64,000 nt of DNA, taken from positions 868,001-932,000 of the forward strand of contig NZ_CP039695.1 in assembly GCF_005145025.1 (NCBI RefSeq), in the 5' to 3' direction. Positions 1-8,806 of the stretch are shown here, in pieces. Positions within the stretch are counted from its first letter, which is position 1, and each line of letters starts with the position of its first letter. Under the pieces are notes generated by a model that had not been told where the DNA came from, did no database searches, and saw only the letters and a program-made list of their open reading frames with translations. The stretch comes from Novosphingobium sp. EMRT-2 (GTDB lineage: Bacteria > Pseudomonadota > Alphaproteobacteria > Sphingomonadales > Sphingomonadaceae). A program made the translations under genes and the position numbers.

Positions 1-491
1 CGCATTCGCAGCAGATCGTAGCTGGTCAGGCGGTCGAACTGCAGCACGATCGAGCGCAACGGCACTTCGCGATCGGGCGCCGCGAACGCGATCTGCGCGC
101 CGGGGCGCCAGTGCGTGCCGAAATCACCGCCGCGCACGCCCTGCCATGCGGTTACGCCATCGGCATAGACAAAGCCCACCGACAAGGCGTCGAACCGGGT
201 GTTGTGGATGCTGAGAACCAGATCGTTTCGCGGGACCGGAATCGTGTCCAGATCGACCCGGAGCCACAGCGTTCCGCGTTGATAGCCGGTTGGCGTACCG
301 TTGCAGGAATAGGGCGAACGCGGCGCGGCACGGGGCGGTTGCACCGTCGCGCTGGTGGCGTGGCAAAGCGAGTGCGGCAATGGCCAGTGCGCGGCCTGCG
401 CGGCGTACCCGGGGCCAATGGCGAACAGCGCGGCCAGCGCCAGCATGGCGCGCCGCAGCCAAATCCCCCATCCGCCATGCGAATCCGTCAT
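1..491 (-). CDS. Probable membrane sensor (diguanylate cyclase type), N-terminal part
   Basis: The gene starts at the ATG complementary to 489-491 and runs out of the window, so only about 163 residues are visible. A hydrophobic stretch at residues about 13-33 ending in an alanine-rich segment looks like a signal peptide or membrane anchor. After it comes an extracytoplasmic region with two early cysteines, a pattern such as GYQRGTLWLRVDL, and a later stretch on the theme LRSIVLQFDRLTSYDLL. This resembles the periplasmic sensing domain found in front of 7TM and GGDEF modules of sphingomonad diguanylate cyclases. The output domain is outside the window, so the enzyme class is inferred. It lies 73 bases downstream of the CoA-transferase on the same strand but has no evident functional link. 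Confidence 0.6.
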   Translation of the reverse strand, partial: MTDSHGGWGIWLRRAMLALAALFAIGPGYAAQAAHWPLPHSLCHATSATVQPPRAAPRSPYSCNGTPTGYQRGTLWLRVDLDTIPVPRNDLVLSIHNTRFDALSVGFVYADGVTAWQGVRGGDFGTHWRPGAQIAFAAPDREVPLRSIVLQFDRLTSYDLLRM

Positions 492-564
492 GGTCCGCTA
501 TTGGCACATTTTCATCATCAAATGCTTACCGCCCGCCCTTTGCGCGGACGCGGCAACGATCGGA

Positions 565-1803
565 TCAGCGCTGCGCCACCGCGCCGCTGGTTTCGAGCGC
601 GGCCAGTTCCGCATCATCGAGCACCAACCATTCGTGCAGCAGTTCACGCGTGTTTTCACCGATGCACGGCGGACGATGGCGGTAGTCGGCGGGCGTGGCG
701 GACAGCTTGGCCGGAAAGGCCACGGCGGGAATTTCGACGCCATCCTCGCGAACGAACCGGTGCACCGTCTCCCGCGCGGCGACGAACGGATCGGCGAAAA
801 TATCGCGGATGGTGTTCACCGGCCCCGCTGGCACATTGATCGCGACCAGGCGTTCCACCAGCGGGCCGCCTTCCAGATCGGCGACGATATCCTGGAAGAT
901 GCCCTCGATCGCGTCGCGGTTGATCAACCGCTGCGAACCGGTGACGAAGCGGGGATCGTCGGCCAGTTCGGGCCGCCCCATCTCCACGCAGAAACTGCGG
1001 AACTGGCCGTCGTTGCCCACCGCGATGATGATTTCGCCGTCCTTCACGCGGAAGGTCTTGTAAGGCACGACCGTGGGGTGGCGGTTGCCCATCCTTCCGG
1101 GATTGACGCCGCCGACAAGCCAGTTCGACGCCTGGTTGGCCAGCGTGGCGATCTGCGTATCGAGCAGCGAGATGTCGATATGCTGACCCTCGCCCGTCCG
1201 TTCGGCGTGGCGCAGCGCGGCCAGCATGGAAACGGTGGCATACATGCCCGTGGAAATATCAGCCATGGCCACGCCGGCCCGCAGCGGTCCGCCGTGCTCC
1301 TCCCCGGTGATCGACATGAAACCGCCCATGCCCTGCGCCACGAAATCATAACCGGGCCGATCGGCGTAAGGACCGGTCTGGCCGAAGCCCGTGATCGAGC
1401 AATAGACGAGGCGGGGATTAATCGTGCGCATGCTCTCATAATCGAGGCCATACTTGGCCAGGCCACCGACCTTGAAGTTCTCCACCAGAATGTCCGCCCG
1501 CTCGGCCAGCCGTCGGATCAGCGCCGCGCCATCGGGATGGGCCAGGTTGATCGCGGCCGAACGCTTGTTGCGGTTGGCGCAGAGGTAATAGGCGCTTTCA
1601 CGGGGATCGTCGGAACCATCCGGCAGTTTCAGGAACGGAGGCCCCCAGGCGCGGGTATCGTCTCCCTTTCCCGGCAGTTCCACTTTGAGCACGTCCGCGC
1701 CCAGATCCGCGAGAATCTGCGTCGACCACGGACCCGCCAGCACGCGGGAAAGATCGAGCACCCGGACACCTTCGAGCGCTCTGTGCTGCTTGCCTGCCTC
1801 CAC
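565..1803 (-). CDS. CaiB/BaiF family (family III) CoA-transferase
   Basis: The 412-residue protein has the normal length for a family III CoA-transferase. These enzymes move CoA between acyl-CoA and a free carboxylic acid through an aspartyl-CoA intermediate. The N-terminus (LEGVRVLDLSRVLAGP, then LADLGADVLKVE) is the family signature. The catalytic aspartate is expected at residue 182 in GVAMADISTGMYA, and GQHIDISLLD follows. It lies on the same strand as the AraC regulator upstream and close to an acyl-CoA ligase and a beta-keto acid cleavage enzyme. That setting suggests CoA activation or exchange in breakdown of an organic acid. The substrate cannot be read from sequence. Confidence 0.9.
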   Translation of the reverse strand: MEAGKQHRALEGVRVLDLSRVLAGPWSTQILADLGADVLKVELPGKGDDTRAWGPPFLKLPDGSDDPRESAYYLCANRNKRSAAINLAHPDGAALIRRLAERADILVENFKVGGLAKYGLDYESMRTINPRLVYCSITGFGQTGPYADRPGYDFVAQGMGGFMSITGEEHGGPLRAGVAMADISTGMYATVSMLAALRHAERTGEGQHIDISLLDTQIATLANQASNWLVGGVNPGRMGNRHPTVVPYKTFRVKDGEIIIAVGNDGQFRSFCVEMGRPELADDPRFVTGSQRLINRDAIEGIFQDIVADLEGGPLVERLVAINVPAGPVNTIRDIFADPFVAARETVHRFVREDGVEIPAVAFPAKLSATPADYRHRPPCIGENTRELLHEWLVLDDAELAALETSGAVAQR

Positions 1804-1881
1804 GCCCCGCCTTCCTTGTCCCGTTGCCGGATCGGGCTAGGGATCGCGACGGCAAAACTCAAGCCGCATTGGCGCAATCCT

Positions 1882-2883
1882 TCATGCCCGGCTGCGCCAA
1901 TCGCGCGGCGTGATCCCATGATGATGCCGGAACCAGGTGCTGAACGCCGATGCGCTGGAAAAGCCCAGCAGGTCGGCGATCTCGGCAAGGCTTCGCGCCC
2001 GCGCCTCCAGCTGCCTCCGCGCCACGTCGATCCGCGCTTCGTCCAGCAGCGCAAGGAAACGGGTTCCTTCCGCCTCCAGCGCGCGCGTCAGCGTCCGGCG
2101 CGACACACCCAGTTGCGCGGCAACGTGCTCCGCCGTGCAACGGCCGCTCGAAAGAAGCAGGGACAGGACACGACGGACCCGGTCGGCCATCGCTTCGGGT
2201 TGTCCCGGATCGCCGATCCGCAACAGCCGGCTGGCGTAGGAGCGCAGGCCTTCCTCCGCCATGGGATTGGGCCGCTCCAGCAGATCAGACCGGACGACGA
2301 TGCCGTCGAACTCGGCATTGAAGCGGATATGCGGCCCCAGCACCCGCCGGAAGCGGGACATATCCGCGGGCGGTGAACGGGTCAGGCATACCTCTTCCGC
2401 CTCCCAAGCCGGCCCGGCAAGCTGCTTGAGAATGCGGTGCTGCATCGCGACGGCAATATCGCGCGCCTGCACCTTCGGGCCGGGCACGAGGATGACGGAG
2501 CGCAGGACAACGACGTCGCCGAAGTGTTCGCGGGTTACCGCCAAGGCATCGTTATGCAGGGGCAAATAGGCCTCGATTGCGGCCATCGCCGATCCCACGC
2601 TGGGTTCATCGCGCGCGATCAGGCCGATCGGGCCGAGATTGGAAAACCCCCTCAGTTCGGAAAGGCGCAGCCCGAAATCATCGCGCCCGCATGCCGCGGC
2701 TGCCCGCTCCAGCGCTTCGTTCACGGCCGTTACCGGCACCCGCCGGTCCGGCTGAGCCTCAATGTCCGCCGGCAAGCCCGCCGCGCGCAACACGCGCCCC
2801 GCGTCCACGCCATAGCTGCGGCAGAGCGCGGTCATGCCGGTAACGGCGGCTGCGCGAACGGTCAGGCGGGCAATCTGGCTCAT
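1882..2883 (-). CDS. AraC-family transcriptional regulator
   Basis: The 333-residue protein has an N-terminal effector-binding region (about 1-200) of the arabinose-binding-like type seen in OruR/ArgR-like AraC regulators. The C-terminal DNA-binding part (about 230-330) has two helix-turn-helix motifs: TAEHVAAQLGVSRRTLTRALEAEG, then SLAEIADLLGFSSASAFSTWFRHHHG, which is the classic AraC signature. It sits between the CoA-transferase gene on its own strand and the divergent AhpD-like/cleavage-enzyme operon, with about 80 bases between the divergent starts. It is therefore the natural candidate to control both sides in response to a pathway acid or acyl-CoA; this is inference. Confidence 0.9.
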   Translation of the reverse strand: MSQIARLTVRAAAVTGMTALCRSYGVDAGRVLRAAGLPADIEAQPDRRVPVTAVNEALERAAAACGRDDFGLRLSELRGFSNLGPIGLIARDEPSVGSAMAAIEAYLPLHNDALAVTREHFGDVVVLRSVILVPGPKVQARDIAVAMQHRILKQLAGPAWEAEEVCLTRSPPADMSRFRRVLGPHIRFNAEFDGIVVRSDLLERPNPMAEEGLRSYASRLLRIGDPGQPEAMADRVRRVLSLLLSSGRCTAEHVAAQLGVSRRTLTRALEAEGTRFLALLDEARIDVARRQLEARARSLAEIADLLGFSSASAFSTWFRHHHGITPRDWRSRA

Positions 2884-2965
2884 ATTCGTAATTTAATAGC
2901 GCAAATTGCAAAGATTGAACACCCCTCCCCGCCTATTCCAGCCCAAGACGACGAAGGGGAGAAGG

Positions 2966-3352
2966 ATGAGCCAGACACCGGTTTGCGACGCCATGCGCGC
3001 GCAGGGTCAATGGAACACCGCCTGGGACGAAGCCGCCGCCATCGATGCAGAGTGGATGGAGCGCTTCATGGCGATGGGCACGCACCCGATCGCCAAGGGC
3101 GTGCTCGATCCCAAGACCTACGAACTGATCGCCATCGCGGTAGATGCCTCGTGCACGCACATGTACGCGCCGGGCGTCCGCCGCCACATCGCCAAGGCGC
3201 TCGATCTGGGCGCCACGCCGGCGGAAATCATGGCCGTGCTGCAATGCGTGGCCGTGCTGGGCATTCATTCGGTGGCGCTGGGCGCACCGATGCTTGCCGA
3301 AGAAATGAAGGCGCGCAGCCTCGCGGCAGAACCCGCGACTGCCGCAGCATAA
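2966..3352 (+). CDS. Carboxymuconolactone decarboxylase (AhpD-like) family protein
   Basis: This 128-residue protein begins MSQTPV. The ATG at 2966 is preceded by GGGGAGAAGG, a strong ribosome binding site, so a longer in-frame start at 2906 is not favoured. The body (DPKTYELIAIAVDASCTHMYAPGVRRHIAKALDLGATPAEIMAVLQCVAVLGIHS) is the helical CMD fold. AhpD-type members carry a CxxC pair; here one Cys is followed by THMYAPGVRRH, and there is no CxxC, so classical peroxidase-partner activity is doubtful. It is translationally close to the next gene (11-base gap with an AAGGAGG site) and is probably co-transcribed with it. Confidence 0.85.
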   Translation: MSQTPVCDAMRAQGQWNTAWDEAAAIDAEWMERFMAMGTHPIAKGVLDPKTYELIAIAVDASCTHMYAPGVRRHIAKALDLGATPAEIMAVLQCVAVLGIHSVALGAPMLAEEMKARSLAAEPATAAA

Positions 3353-3363
3353 GGAGGTCCGAC

Positions 3364-4422
3364 ATGCATTTTCTCGACGACAGCCTGCTTCCCGAGAACC
3401 AGGAAAAGCTGGTTATCCAGGTCGCGCCCTATGGCCCCCAGTGGATGCCGGGCGATTTCCCCGAAGACATCCCGGTATCGATGCAGGAACAGGTGCAGAA
3501 GGCGGTGGACTGTTACAACGCCGGCGCCTCGGTGCTGCACCTCCATTGCCGCGAGGCGGACGGCCAGGGATCGAAGCGCGTCTCGATGTTCAACGAGATG
3601 GTCGACCGCATCCGCACCGCCTGCCCCGACATGCTGATCCAGGTCGGCGGATCGATCTCCTTCGCGCCCGAAGGCGAAGGCGCCGAAGCCAAGTGGCTGA
3701 GCGACGACACGCGTCACATGCTCGCGGACCTCTCGCCCAAGCCGGATCAGGTGACGATCGCGATAAACACCAACCAGATGAACATAACCGAACTGATGAT
3801 GGACGGCGATGCCGACGGCACCATCCTGGAAAACCCGGCCTATGCCCTCGCCTATCGCGATATGTACCTCGAATCCGGGCCGAAGTTCTATCTCGAGCAT
3901 CTCCGCCGCCTGCGCGACGCGCAAATCCAGCCGCACTTCATGCTGGCGCACATCGCCCAGTTCGAAACCGTGGAACGGCTGATCCGCAAGGGCGAATACA
4001 TGGGGCCGCTGATCCTGAACTACGTGGCCATTGGCGGCGGCGCATCGGGCACGCACCCGGCCGACCTGATCGAATTCGCCCGCCGCGTGCCCGATGGCGC
4101 GGTGCTGACGATCGAATCGATCATGCGCAACGTGATCCCGTTCAACACGATCGCGATCGCGCTGGGCCTCCATGTCCGCGTGGGGATCGAGGACAACATC
4201 TGGCGCCGCAAGGGCGAACGGATGACGTCGGTGCAGCAGATCGAACAGATGGTGCGCATTTCCGAGGAAATCGGGCGCGATGTGGCCAGTGGGCCGGACG
4301 CCAAGCGGATCTACCAGATCGGCAGCTGGTACCAGTCGGTCGACGAAACGCTGCGCAAGCTCGGCATGCCGCCCAACCGCCGGGCGGGCCAGCGCGGCAA
4401 CCCGATGTGGGAATACGCCTGA
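3364..4422 (+). CDS. Beta-keto acid cleavage enzyme (BKACE, DUF849 family)
   Basis: The protein has 352 residues with the start at 3364 after AAGGAGG. A long open frame extends upstream but has no ribosome binding site. BKACE enzymes are zinc-dependent TIM barrels that condense a beta-keto acid with acetyl-CoA to give acetoacetate and a new acyl-CoA; 3-keto-5-aminohexanoate cleavage enzyme is the prototype. The zinc-ligand pattern LHLHCRE (about residues 59-65), the late-barrel GVEDN-type motif (here RVGIEDNIW) and VRISEEIGRDVA near the end are visible. The neighbouring CoA-transferase and ligase fit a beta-keto acid catabolic route. The substrate is not predictable. Confidence 0.88.
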   Translation: MHFLDDSLLPENQEKLVIQVAPYGPQWMPGDFPEDIPVSMQEQVQKAVDCYNAGASVLHLHCREADGQGSKRVSMFNEMVDRIRTACPDMLIQVGGSISFAPEGEGAEAKWLSDDTRHMLADLSPKPDQVTIAINTNQMNITELMMDGDADGTILENPAYALAYRDMYLESGPKFYLEHLRRLRDAQIQPHFMLAHIAQFETVERLIRKGEYMGPLILNYVAIGGGASGTHPADLIEFARRVPDGAVLTIESIMRNVIPFNTIAIALGLHVRVGIEDNIWRRKGERMTSVQQIEQMVRISEEIGRDVASGPDAKRIYQIGSWYQSVDETLRKLGMPPNRRAGQRGNPMWEYA

Positions 4423-4436
4423 GGGCTGGAGGGGGC

Positions 4437-4466
4437 CTTGCCGGGCGTCGAAAGGCGCCCGGCAAG
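4437..4466. terminator. Hairpin between convergent genes
   Basis: An 11-bp perfect stem (CTTGCCGGGCG paired with CGCCCGGCAAG) with an 8-base loop lies between the stop codons of the cleavage enzyme and the acyl-CoA ligase. It is symmetrical and could stop transcription from both sides. There is no U tract, so Rho-independent function is only likely. Confidence 0.55.
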
Positions 4467-4471
4467 CGTCG

Positions 4472-6076
4472 TCAGTTCACCTGCCGTTCCCGCCCCTGCC
4501 AATAGGGTTCGCGCAACTGGCGGCGCAGGATCTTGCCCGATGGGTTGCGCGGCAGCGCCTCGATCACGTCGACGCTTTTGGGCACCTTGAAGCCGGCGAG
4601 CCGTTCGCGCGCCCACGCGATCACGCTGGCGGGATCGATCACATGGCCCGGCTTGGGCGCGCAGACCGCCTTTACCGCCTCGCCCCAGGTTTCGTCGGGC
4701 ACGCCGATCACGGCGACTTCCAGCACATCGGGATGCCCGTAGATCGCACTTTCGACCTGCGCCGGATAGACGTTCTCGCCGCCCGAGATGATCATGTCCT
4801 TGATGCGATCGTGCATATAGACATAGCCGTCGGCATCGATGTAGCCGGCGTCCCCCGTCGCGATCCAGCCATCCTCGCTGACCGCCGAGCGCGTGGCGTC
4901 GGGCAGGTTCCAGTAGCCCAGCATGTTGTTCGACGAGCGGGTCTGGATTTCGCCGATGCTACCCTGCGGCACCTCCCGGCCTTCGCCATCGACCACGCGC
5001 ACTTCCACGCCCGGCAGCGGCTTGCCCGCCGAGCGCATCCGCTGGTTGCCTTCCACCGAATGATCCTCCGGCGGCAGCATGCAGATCGTGCCCGTGGTTT
5101 CGGTCATGCCATAGGCCTGGATGAATTGCGCATCGAACATCGCGATGCACTGGCGCAGAAGCTCCAGCGGGATCGGCGAGGCGCCATAGATGATGTAGCG
5201 CAGCCGGCTGTAGTCCACGCTGGCGCAATCGGGATGGTTGAGCAGCATCTGCAAGGCGGCGGGCACGATGAAGAAGCGCGTCACGCCCTTGTGTTCCACC
5301 GCGTCGAACACCGCGCGCGGCTCGAATTCCGCAAGGATGATCGCGGGCAGGCCAGCCGCCAGCGCCATGACGCCAAGGCCGGTCCCGCCGATGTGCGCGC
5401 AGGGCATCGCGACGAGAATGGCCTCGTCTTCGCCCAGCACGTTGTGCGGCAGTTCCTGTCCGCGCGACTGCTTGCGCAAGCCGAACAGGTTGTGGTTGGA
5501 CAGCACCGCGCCCTTGGGATTGCCCGTCGTGCCCGAGGTGTAGAGCTGCAGCACGGCATCGTGCAGCCCGGCCGGCTGGAAGGGACGGGGTTCCGCCGCG
5601 GCGATCCATGCGCGCGCTTCGCCGGCGGTAACGCACCGCGCGACGCCATCGAGAGCCGCGAACGTGTCGCACATGGCCTCGAAGCCGTCGCCCAGAAATA
5701 CGGCCTTCGCCTGCGCGTTTTGCACGATCCACGCCGCCTCCGGCGCGGCGAGCCGCCAGCCGACCGGGACCATCACGATGCCCGCCCGCGCCACCGCGAA
5801 AAACAGCGAAAAGTACAGCGCGCTATTCTTGCCGAACCACGCGATGCGATCCCCCGGTGCCAGCCCCATCTCGAGCAAGCCGCTGACGATGCGGCGCGTT
5901 ACCTCATCCAAATCGCGATACGTGATGACACCATCGGGGCCATCGAACGCGACGCGGTCCGGCCTGTCTTCGGCCCAAAACGCGATGAATTCATCGAAGG
6001 TAAAAAGCGCGGCGGTCCGTTCCGCCGTCGATGCTGCCGTCGATGCTGCCGTCGTGAGGGCCTCTGCCTGCGCCAT
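4472..6076 (-). CDS. Acyl-CoA synthetase (AMP-dependent, fatty-acid--CoA ligase type)
   Basis: The protein has 534 residues when started at the ATG at 6076, which follows GGGAGAGAACGG; an upstream in-frame start at 6142 has no such site. It belongs to the adenylate-forming enzymes that activate a carboxylic acid with ATP and load it on CoA. The P-loop motif LYTSGTTGNPKG, the motif QAYGMTETTG, the hinge region YVYMHDRIKDMIISGGENVYP and the C-terminal lysine motif RNPSGKILRR are all present, so the enzyme looks intact. The gene converges on the BKACE operon. It probably activates the acid that the neighbouring enzymes degrade. Confidence 0.9.
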   Translation of the reverse strand: MAQAEALTTAASTAASTAERTAALFTFDEFIAFWAEDRPDRVAFDGPDGVITYRDLDEVTRRIVSGLLEMGLAPGDRIAWFGKNSALYFSLFFAVARAGIVMVPVGWRLAAPEAAWIVQNAQAKAVFLGDGFEAMCDTFAALDGVARCVTAGEARAWIAAAEPRPFQPAGLHDAVLQLYTSGTTGNPKGAVLSNHNLFGLRKQSRGQELPHNVLGEDEAILVAMPCAHIGGTGLGVMALAAGLPAIILAEFEPRAVFDAVEHKGVTRFFIVPAALQMLLNHPDCASVDYSRLRYIIYGASPIPLELLRQCIAMFDAQFIQAYGMTETTGTICMLPPEDHSVEGNQRMRSAGKPLPGVEVRVVDGEGREVPQGSIGEIQTRSSNNMLGYWNLPDATRSAVSEDGWIATGDAGYIDADGYVYMHDRIKDMIISGGENVYPAQVESAIYGHPDVLEVAVIGVPDETWGEAVKAVCAPKPGHVIDPASVIAWARERLAGFKVPKSVDVIEALPRNPSGKILRRQLREPYWQGRERQVN

Positions 6077-6151
6077 ATCCCGTTCTCTCCCTGCCTCCGC
6101 ATGTCGCGGGGCTTTCGTGCCTTGCCGCGTGCGTTCCGGCACCCACGTCCT

Positions 6152-6343
6152 TCATTTCAAAAGCGCGAGCACGACATCGATGAATGTCACCCCGGCTATG
6201 GGCGCCGCCAGCACGAACAGCAGGTTCACCCCCACCACGCCCAGCAATACCCTTTCGCGCCGCTTGCTCAGCGTCGGCCGGCGCTCAGGCCCTGGCCTGA
6301 TCGGCTCCTGCGGCGGCCAGTAGTCTTCCAGATCCAGAAACAC
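6152..6343 (-). CDS. Small single-pass membrane protein, unknown
   Basis: This 63-residue protein starts at a GTG (6343) preceded by GGAGAG at good spacing. The N-terminal half is acidic and proline-rich (LDLEDYWPPQEP). A basic segment (KRRER) then leads into one hydrophobic helix (VLLGVVGVNLLFVLAAPIAG) reaching almost to the C-terminus. Positive residues before the helix suggest the N-terminus stays in the cytoplasm. No family was recognised. It lies downstream of ybaB on the same strand but beyond a terminator, so it probably has its own promoter. Confidence 0.5.
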   Translation of the reverse strand: MFLDLEDYWPPQEPIRPGPERRPTLSKRRERVLLGVVGVNLLFVLAAPIAGVTFIDVVLALLK

Positions 6344-6490
6344 GCATTCTCTCCATGGATTCGTGAAGCCATGATGCCGCGATCGTTGCCGATGACCAAG
6401 CACGTTCGCGGGCACCCGACCATTCCCGGCGGATATTTCCCGTCTGCCCCCCGCGCACCGGCCGCACCACTCCGCCACGGTAAATACAGA

Positions 6491-6524
6491 AAAGCCTCCC
6501 GACGCAGCGCATCGGGAGGCTTTT
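6491..6524 (-). terminator. Rho-independent terminator after ybaB
   Basis: A 9-bp stem (GCCTCCCGA with TCGGGAGGC) with a 9-base loop at 6494-6520 is flanked by T-runs on both strands. On the minus strand it lies about 40 bases after the ybaB stop and is followed by TTTTCTGT, so it should end the dnaX-ybaB transcript. Confidence 0.8.
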
Positions 6525-6561
6525 CCATGTTCGGCCCGCGCCAACGGGTTGGCGCGCGAAA

Positions 6562-6897
6562 TCAGAACGGCAGCTTGAAGCCGGGGGGGATTCCCGCTGC
6601 CATCTGCACTTTCTGCATTTCCTCCGCCGCGGCGGCATCCGCCTTGCCGCGCGCATCGTTGAATGCGGCGGCGATCAGGTCTTCGAGAATGCCCTTCTCC
6701 GACGGGGCAAGCAGGCTTTCGTCCAGCGATACGCCGATCACGCGGCCCTTCGCGGACGCCTTGATCCTGACCAGCCCGCCACCGGCCGCGCCTTCCACCT
6801 CGATCGCGTCCAGCTTGGACTGCGCATCTTCCATCTGCTTCTGGATGGTCTGCGCCGCCTGCTGTGCAGCCTGAATCATTTCTTCCATGGACTTCAT
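6562..6897 (-). CDS. ybaB: YbaB/EbfC family nucleoid-associated protein
   Basis: The protein has 111 residues and starts MKSMEEMIQAAQ. Members form dimers shaped like tweezers and bind DNA. The N-terminal helix is rich in Q and A (AAQQAAQTIQKQMEDAQ). It is followed by the beta region GGGLVRIKASAKGRVIGVSLDE and the second helix ILEDLIAAAFNDARGKAD, which is the expected layout and length. Its ATG overlaps the dnaX stop (ATGA), so the two are translationally coupled, as in most bacteria where ybaB follows dnaX and recR comes next. No recR is seen here; a terminator follows instead. Confidence 0.93.
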   Translation of the reverse strand: MKSMEEMIQAAQQAAQTIQKQMEDAQSKLDAIEVEGAAGGGLVRIKASAKGRVIGVSLDESLLAPSEKGILEDLIAAAFNDARGKADAAAAEEMQKVQMAAGIPPGFKLPF

Positions 6898-8708
6898 GCG
6901 TGTCTGCTCCGACTCTGGCCCCAAGGCCGTGCCTGATGCTCTCTCGAGCTGTCTTCATCGATGATCTTCGCGTCGGGAAACGCGGCGAAGGCGGCCTTGA
7001 CCAGCGGGTCTTCCAGCATGGCCTGATGCGCCTGCTGCTGGCGGGCGGCTTTCGTTTCCTCAAGGCTGGGCTGCGCCTCGCCGCTGGAAACGGCGTCGTC
7101 GCGCTCCACCTGCCACGGCTCGCCGGTCGCGTGCTGCAGCGCCTTGCGGATGTCGGCCGAAGGATCGCCCGGCAGGCCCGGCGCCAACTGATAGCGCAGA
7201 TAGCCCGCGCGCAATTCGATCACCCGCACGGACAGCCGCATCGACGATCCGACCAGCGGCGCGTGATGCTCCACCTGCTCGACCAGTTCCGCCCAGTCCA
7301 GCGCAACGGGCATGGGCGCGGGAGCGTGCAGGACCGGGGCAGCGCCGCCGCCTTCGCCTGCCGGAGCAGCCGCCATCACCACCGGGCGAGAGGCGATGTC
7401 CTCCAGCTTCTTCACCAGCGATCCGGGGTCCGGCATATCGGCCGCGTGGAGCACGCGCAGCAGCGCCATCTGCGCCGCGACCAGCGGGTCCGGCGCGGTC
7501 TTCACTTCCTCGTAGCCCTTGAGCAGCAGTTGCCACAGTCGATGGAGTTGGCCCGCCGCCAGATCCCTGGCCCAGCCCTCGATCGCGGCGCGCTCCTCGG
7601 GCGAACGGGTATCGGCCCCCGAACCGCCGATCTGCGCCACCGTAACCTTGTGGACGATGTCCATCTGCGCGCGCATCATCGCGATCGGCTCGATGCCCAG
7701 CGCATATTGCTGCGCCACTTCCTCCAGCAGCGCGCCGCCATCGCCCCCCAGCACGGCGGCGAACAGCCGCCGCTGCATAGTCTTGTCGGCCAGGCCCAGC
7801 ATCTCGCGAACCTGTTCGGCGGTAACGAGGGTAGCCTCGCCGCCACCCGCGCCACCGCCCGCCAGATCGGCATGGCTGATCGCCTGATCGAGAATCGACA
7901 ACCCGTCGCGCACCGAACCCTCGGCCGCCGTGGCGATCATCGCCAGCGCCTCGTCCTCGGCCTCGACACCTTCCTTGCCGCAGATCATCGCAAAATGGCT
8001 GGCCAGCAGCGGCGCCGGGATGCGCTTGAGATCGAACCGCTGGCAGCGCGACAGCACGGTGACCGGCAGCTTGTCCACCTCGGTCGTGGCGAACAGGAAC
8101 TTCACATGCGCCGGCGGTTCCTCCAGCGTCTTGAGCAGCGCGTTGAACGCGTTGCGCGAGAGCATGTGGACTTCGTCGATGATATAGATCTTGTACCGAG
8201 CCGAAACGGCGGCATAGCGCACCGCCTCGATGATCTCGCGCACGTCGTCCACGCCGGTATGGCTGGCGGCGTCCATCTCGATCACGTCGATGTGCCGCCC
8301 TTCGGCGATGGCCACGCAAGGCTCGCACTGGCCGCAGGGGTCGATCGTCGGCCCCCCCTGCCCGTCCGGCCCGATGCAGTTGAGCGCCTTGGCGATAAGG
8401 CGCGCGGTGGACGTCTTGCCCACCCCGCGCACGCCCGTCATCAGGAAGGCGTGGGCCAGCCGGCCGCGCTTGATCGCGTTGGCCAGCGTCTGCACCATCG
8501 CGTCCTGCCCGATCAGTTCGGCGAACGTCTGCGACCGGTACTTGCGCGCCAGCACGCGATAGGGCTGCACATCGCCGCCCGTTGTCGAAGGCGGCGCGGG
8601 CTTCGGCTGCGGCGGCATGTCCAGCCCCAGGCCGAGCGCATCCTCCGGCATATCGGGATCGCGTTCGGACGGCGTATCGTTGCCGAAGATGTCGGTGGAA
8701 TCGACCAT
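6894..8708 (-). CDS. dnaX: DNA polymerase III subunit gamma/tau
   Basis: This 604-residue clamp-loader ATPase opens the sliding clamp during replication. After a roughly 45-residue N-terminal extension typical of sphingomonads comes YRVLARKYRSQTFAELIGQD. Then come the Walker A motif GVRGVGKTSTARL (about residue 92), a four-cysteine zinc module (CIGPDGQGG...CGQCEPC), the Walker B/DExx equivalent IYIIDEVHML, and the SRC motif (LSRCQRF, with the arginine finger). Domain III and a tau-like C-terminal extension (about 400-604) follow. No A-rich frameshift slippery site was noticed. Confidence 0.96.
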   Translation of the reverse strand: MVDSTDIFGNDTPSERDPDMPEDALGLGLDMPPQPKPAPPSTTGGDVQPYRVLARKYRSQTFAELIGQDAMVQTLANAIKRGRLAHAFLMTGVRGVGKTSTARLIAKALNCIGPDGQGGPTIDPCGQCEPCVAIAEGRHIDVIEMDAASHTGVDDVREIIEAVRYAAVSARYKIYIIDEVHMLSRNAFNALLKTLEEPPAHVKFLFATTEVDKLPVTVLSRCQRFDLKRIPAPLLASHFAMICGKEGVEAEDEALAMIATAAEGSVRDGLSILDQAISHADLAGGGAGGGEATLVTAEQVREMLGLADKTMQRRLFAAVLGGDGGALLEEVAQQYALGIEPIAMMRAQMDIVHKVTVAQIGGSGADTRSPEERAAIEGWARDLAAGQLHRLWQLLLKGYEEVKTAPDPLVAAQMALLRVLHAADMPDPGSLVKKLEDIASRPVVMAAAPAGEGGGAAPVLHAPAPMPVALDWAELVEQVEHHAPLVGSSMRLSVRVIELRAGYLRYQLAPGLPGDPSADIRKALQHATGEPWQVERDDAVSSGEAQPSLEETKAARQQQAHQAMLEDPLVKAAFAAFPDAKIIDEDSSREHQARPWGQSRSRHA

Positions 8709-8806
8709 GATGATCCTAGGTAGGCGCTGCCGCGCGGAATGTCGATTTGCACCACATCAGAATGCAGCGAATTGACACGTAAGTTTCACCATGAAACCAA
8801 TTGCGC

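Noticed and set aside
2437..3363. Long open frame upstream of and in frame with the BKACE gene
   Set aside because: It is antisense to the AraC gene and overlaps the AhpD-like gene. The real start at 3364 has an AAGGAGG site, and protein homology begins there.
4280..6874. Very long plus-strand open frame of about 860 codons
   Set aside because: It is antisense to the acyl-CoA ligase and neighbours, with arginine/histidine-rich nonsense composition typical of the opposite strand of GC-rich genes.
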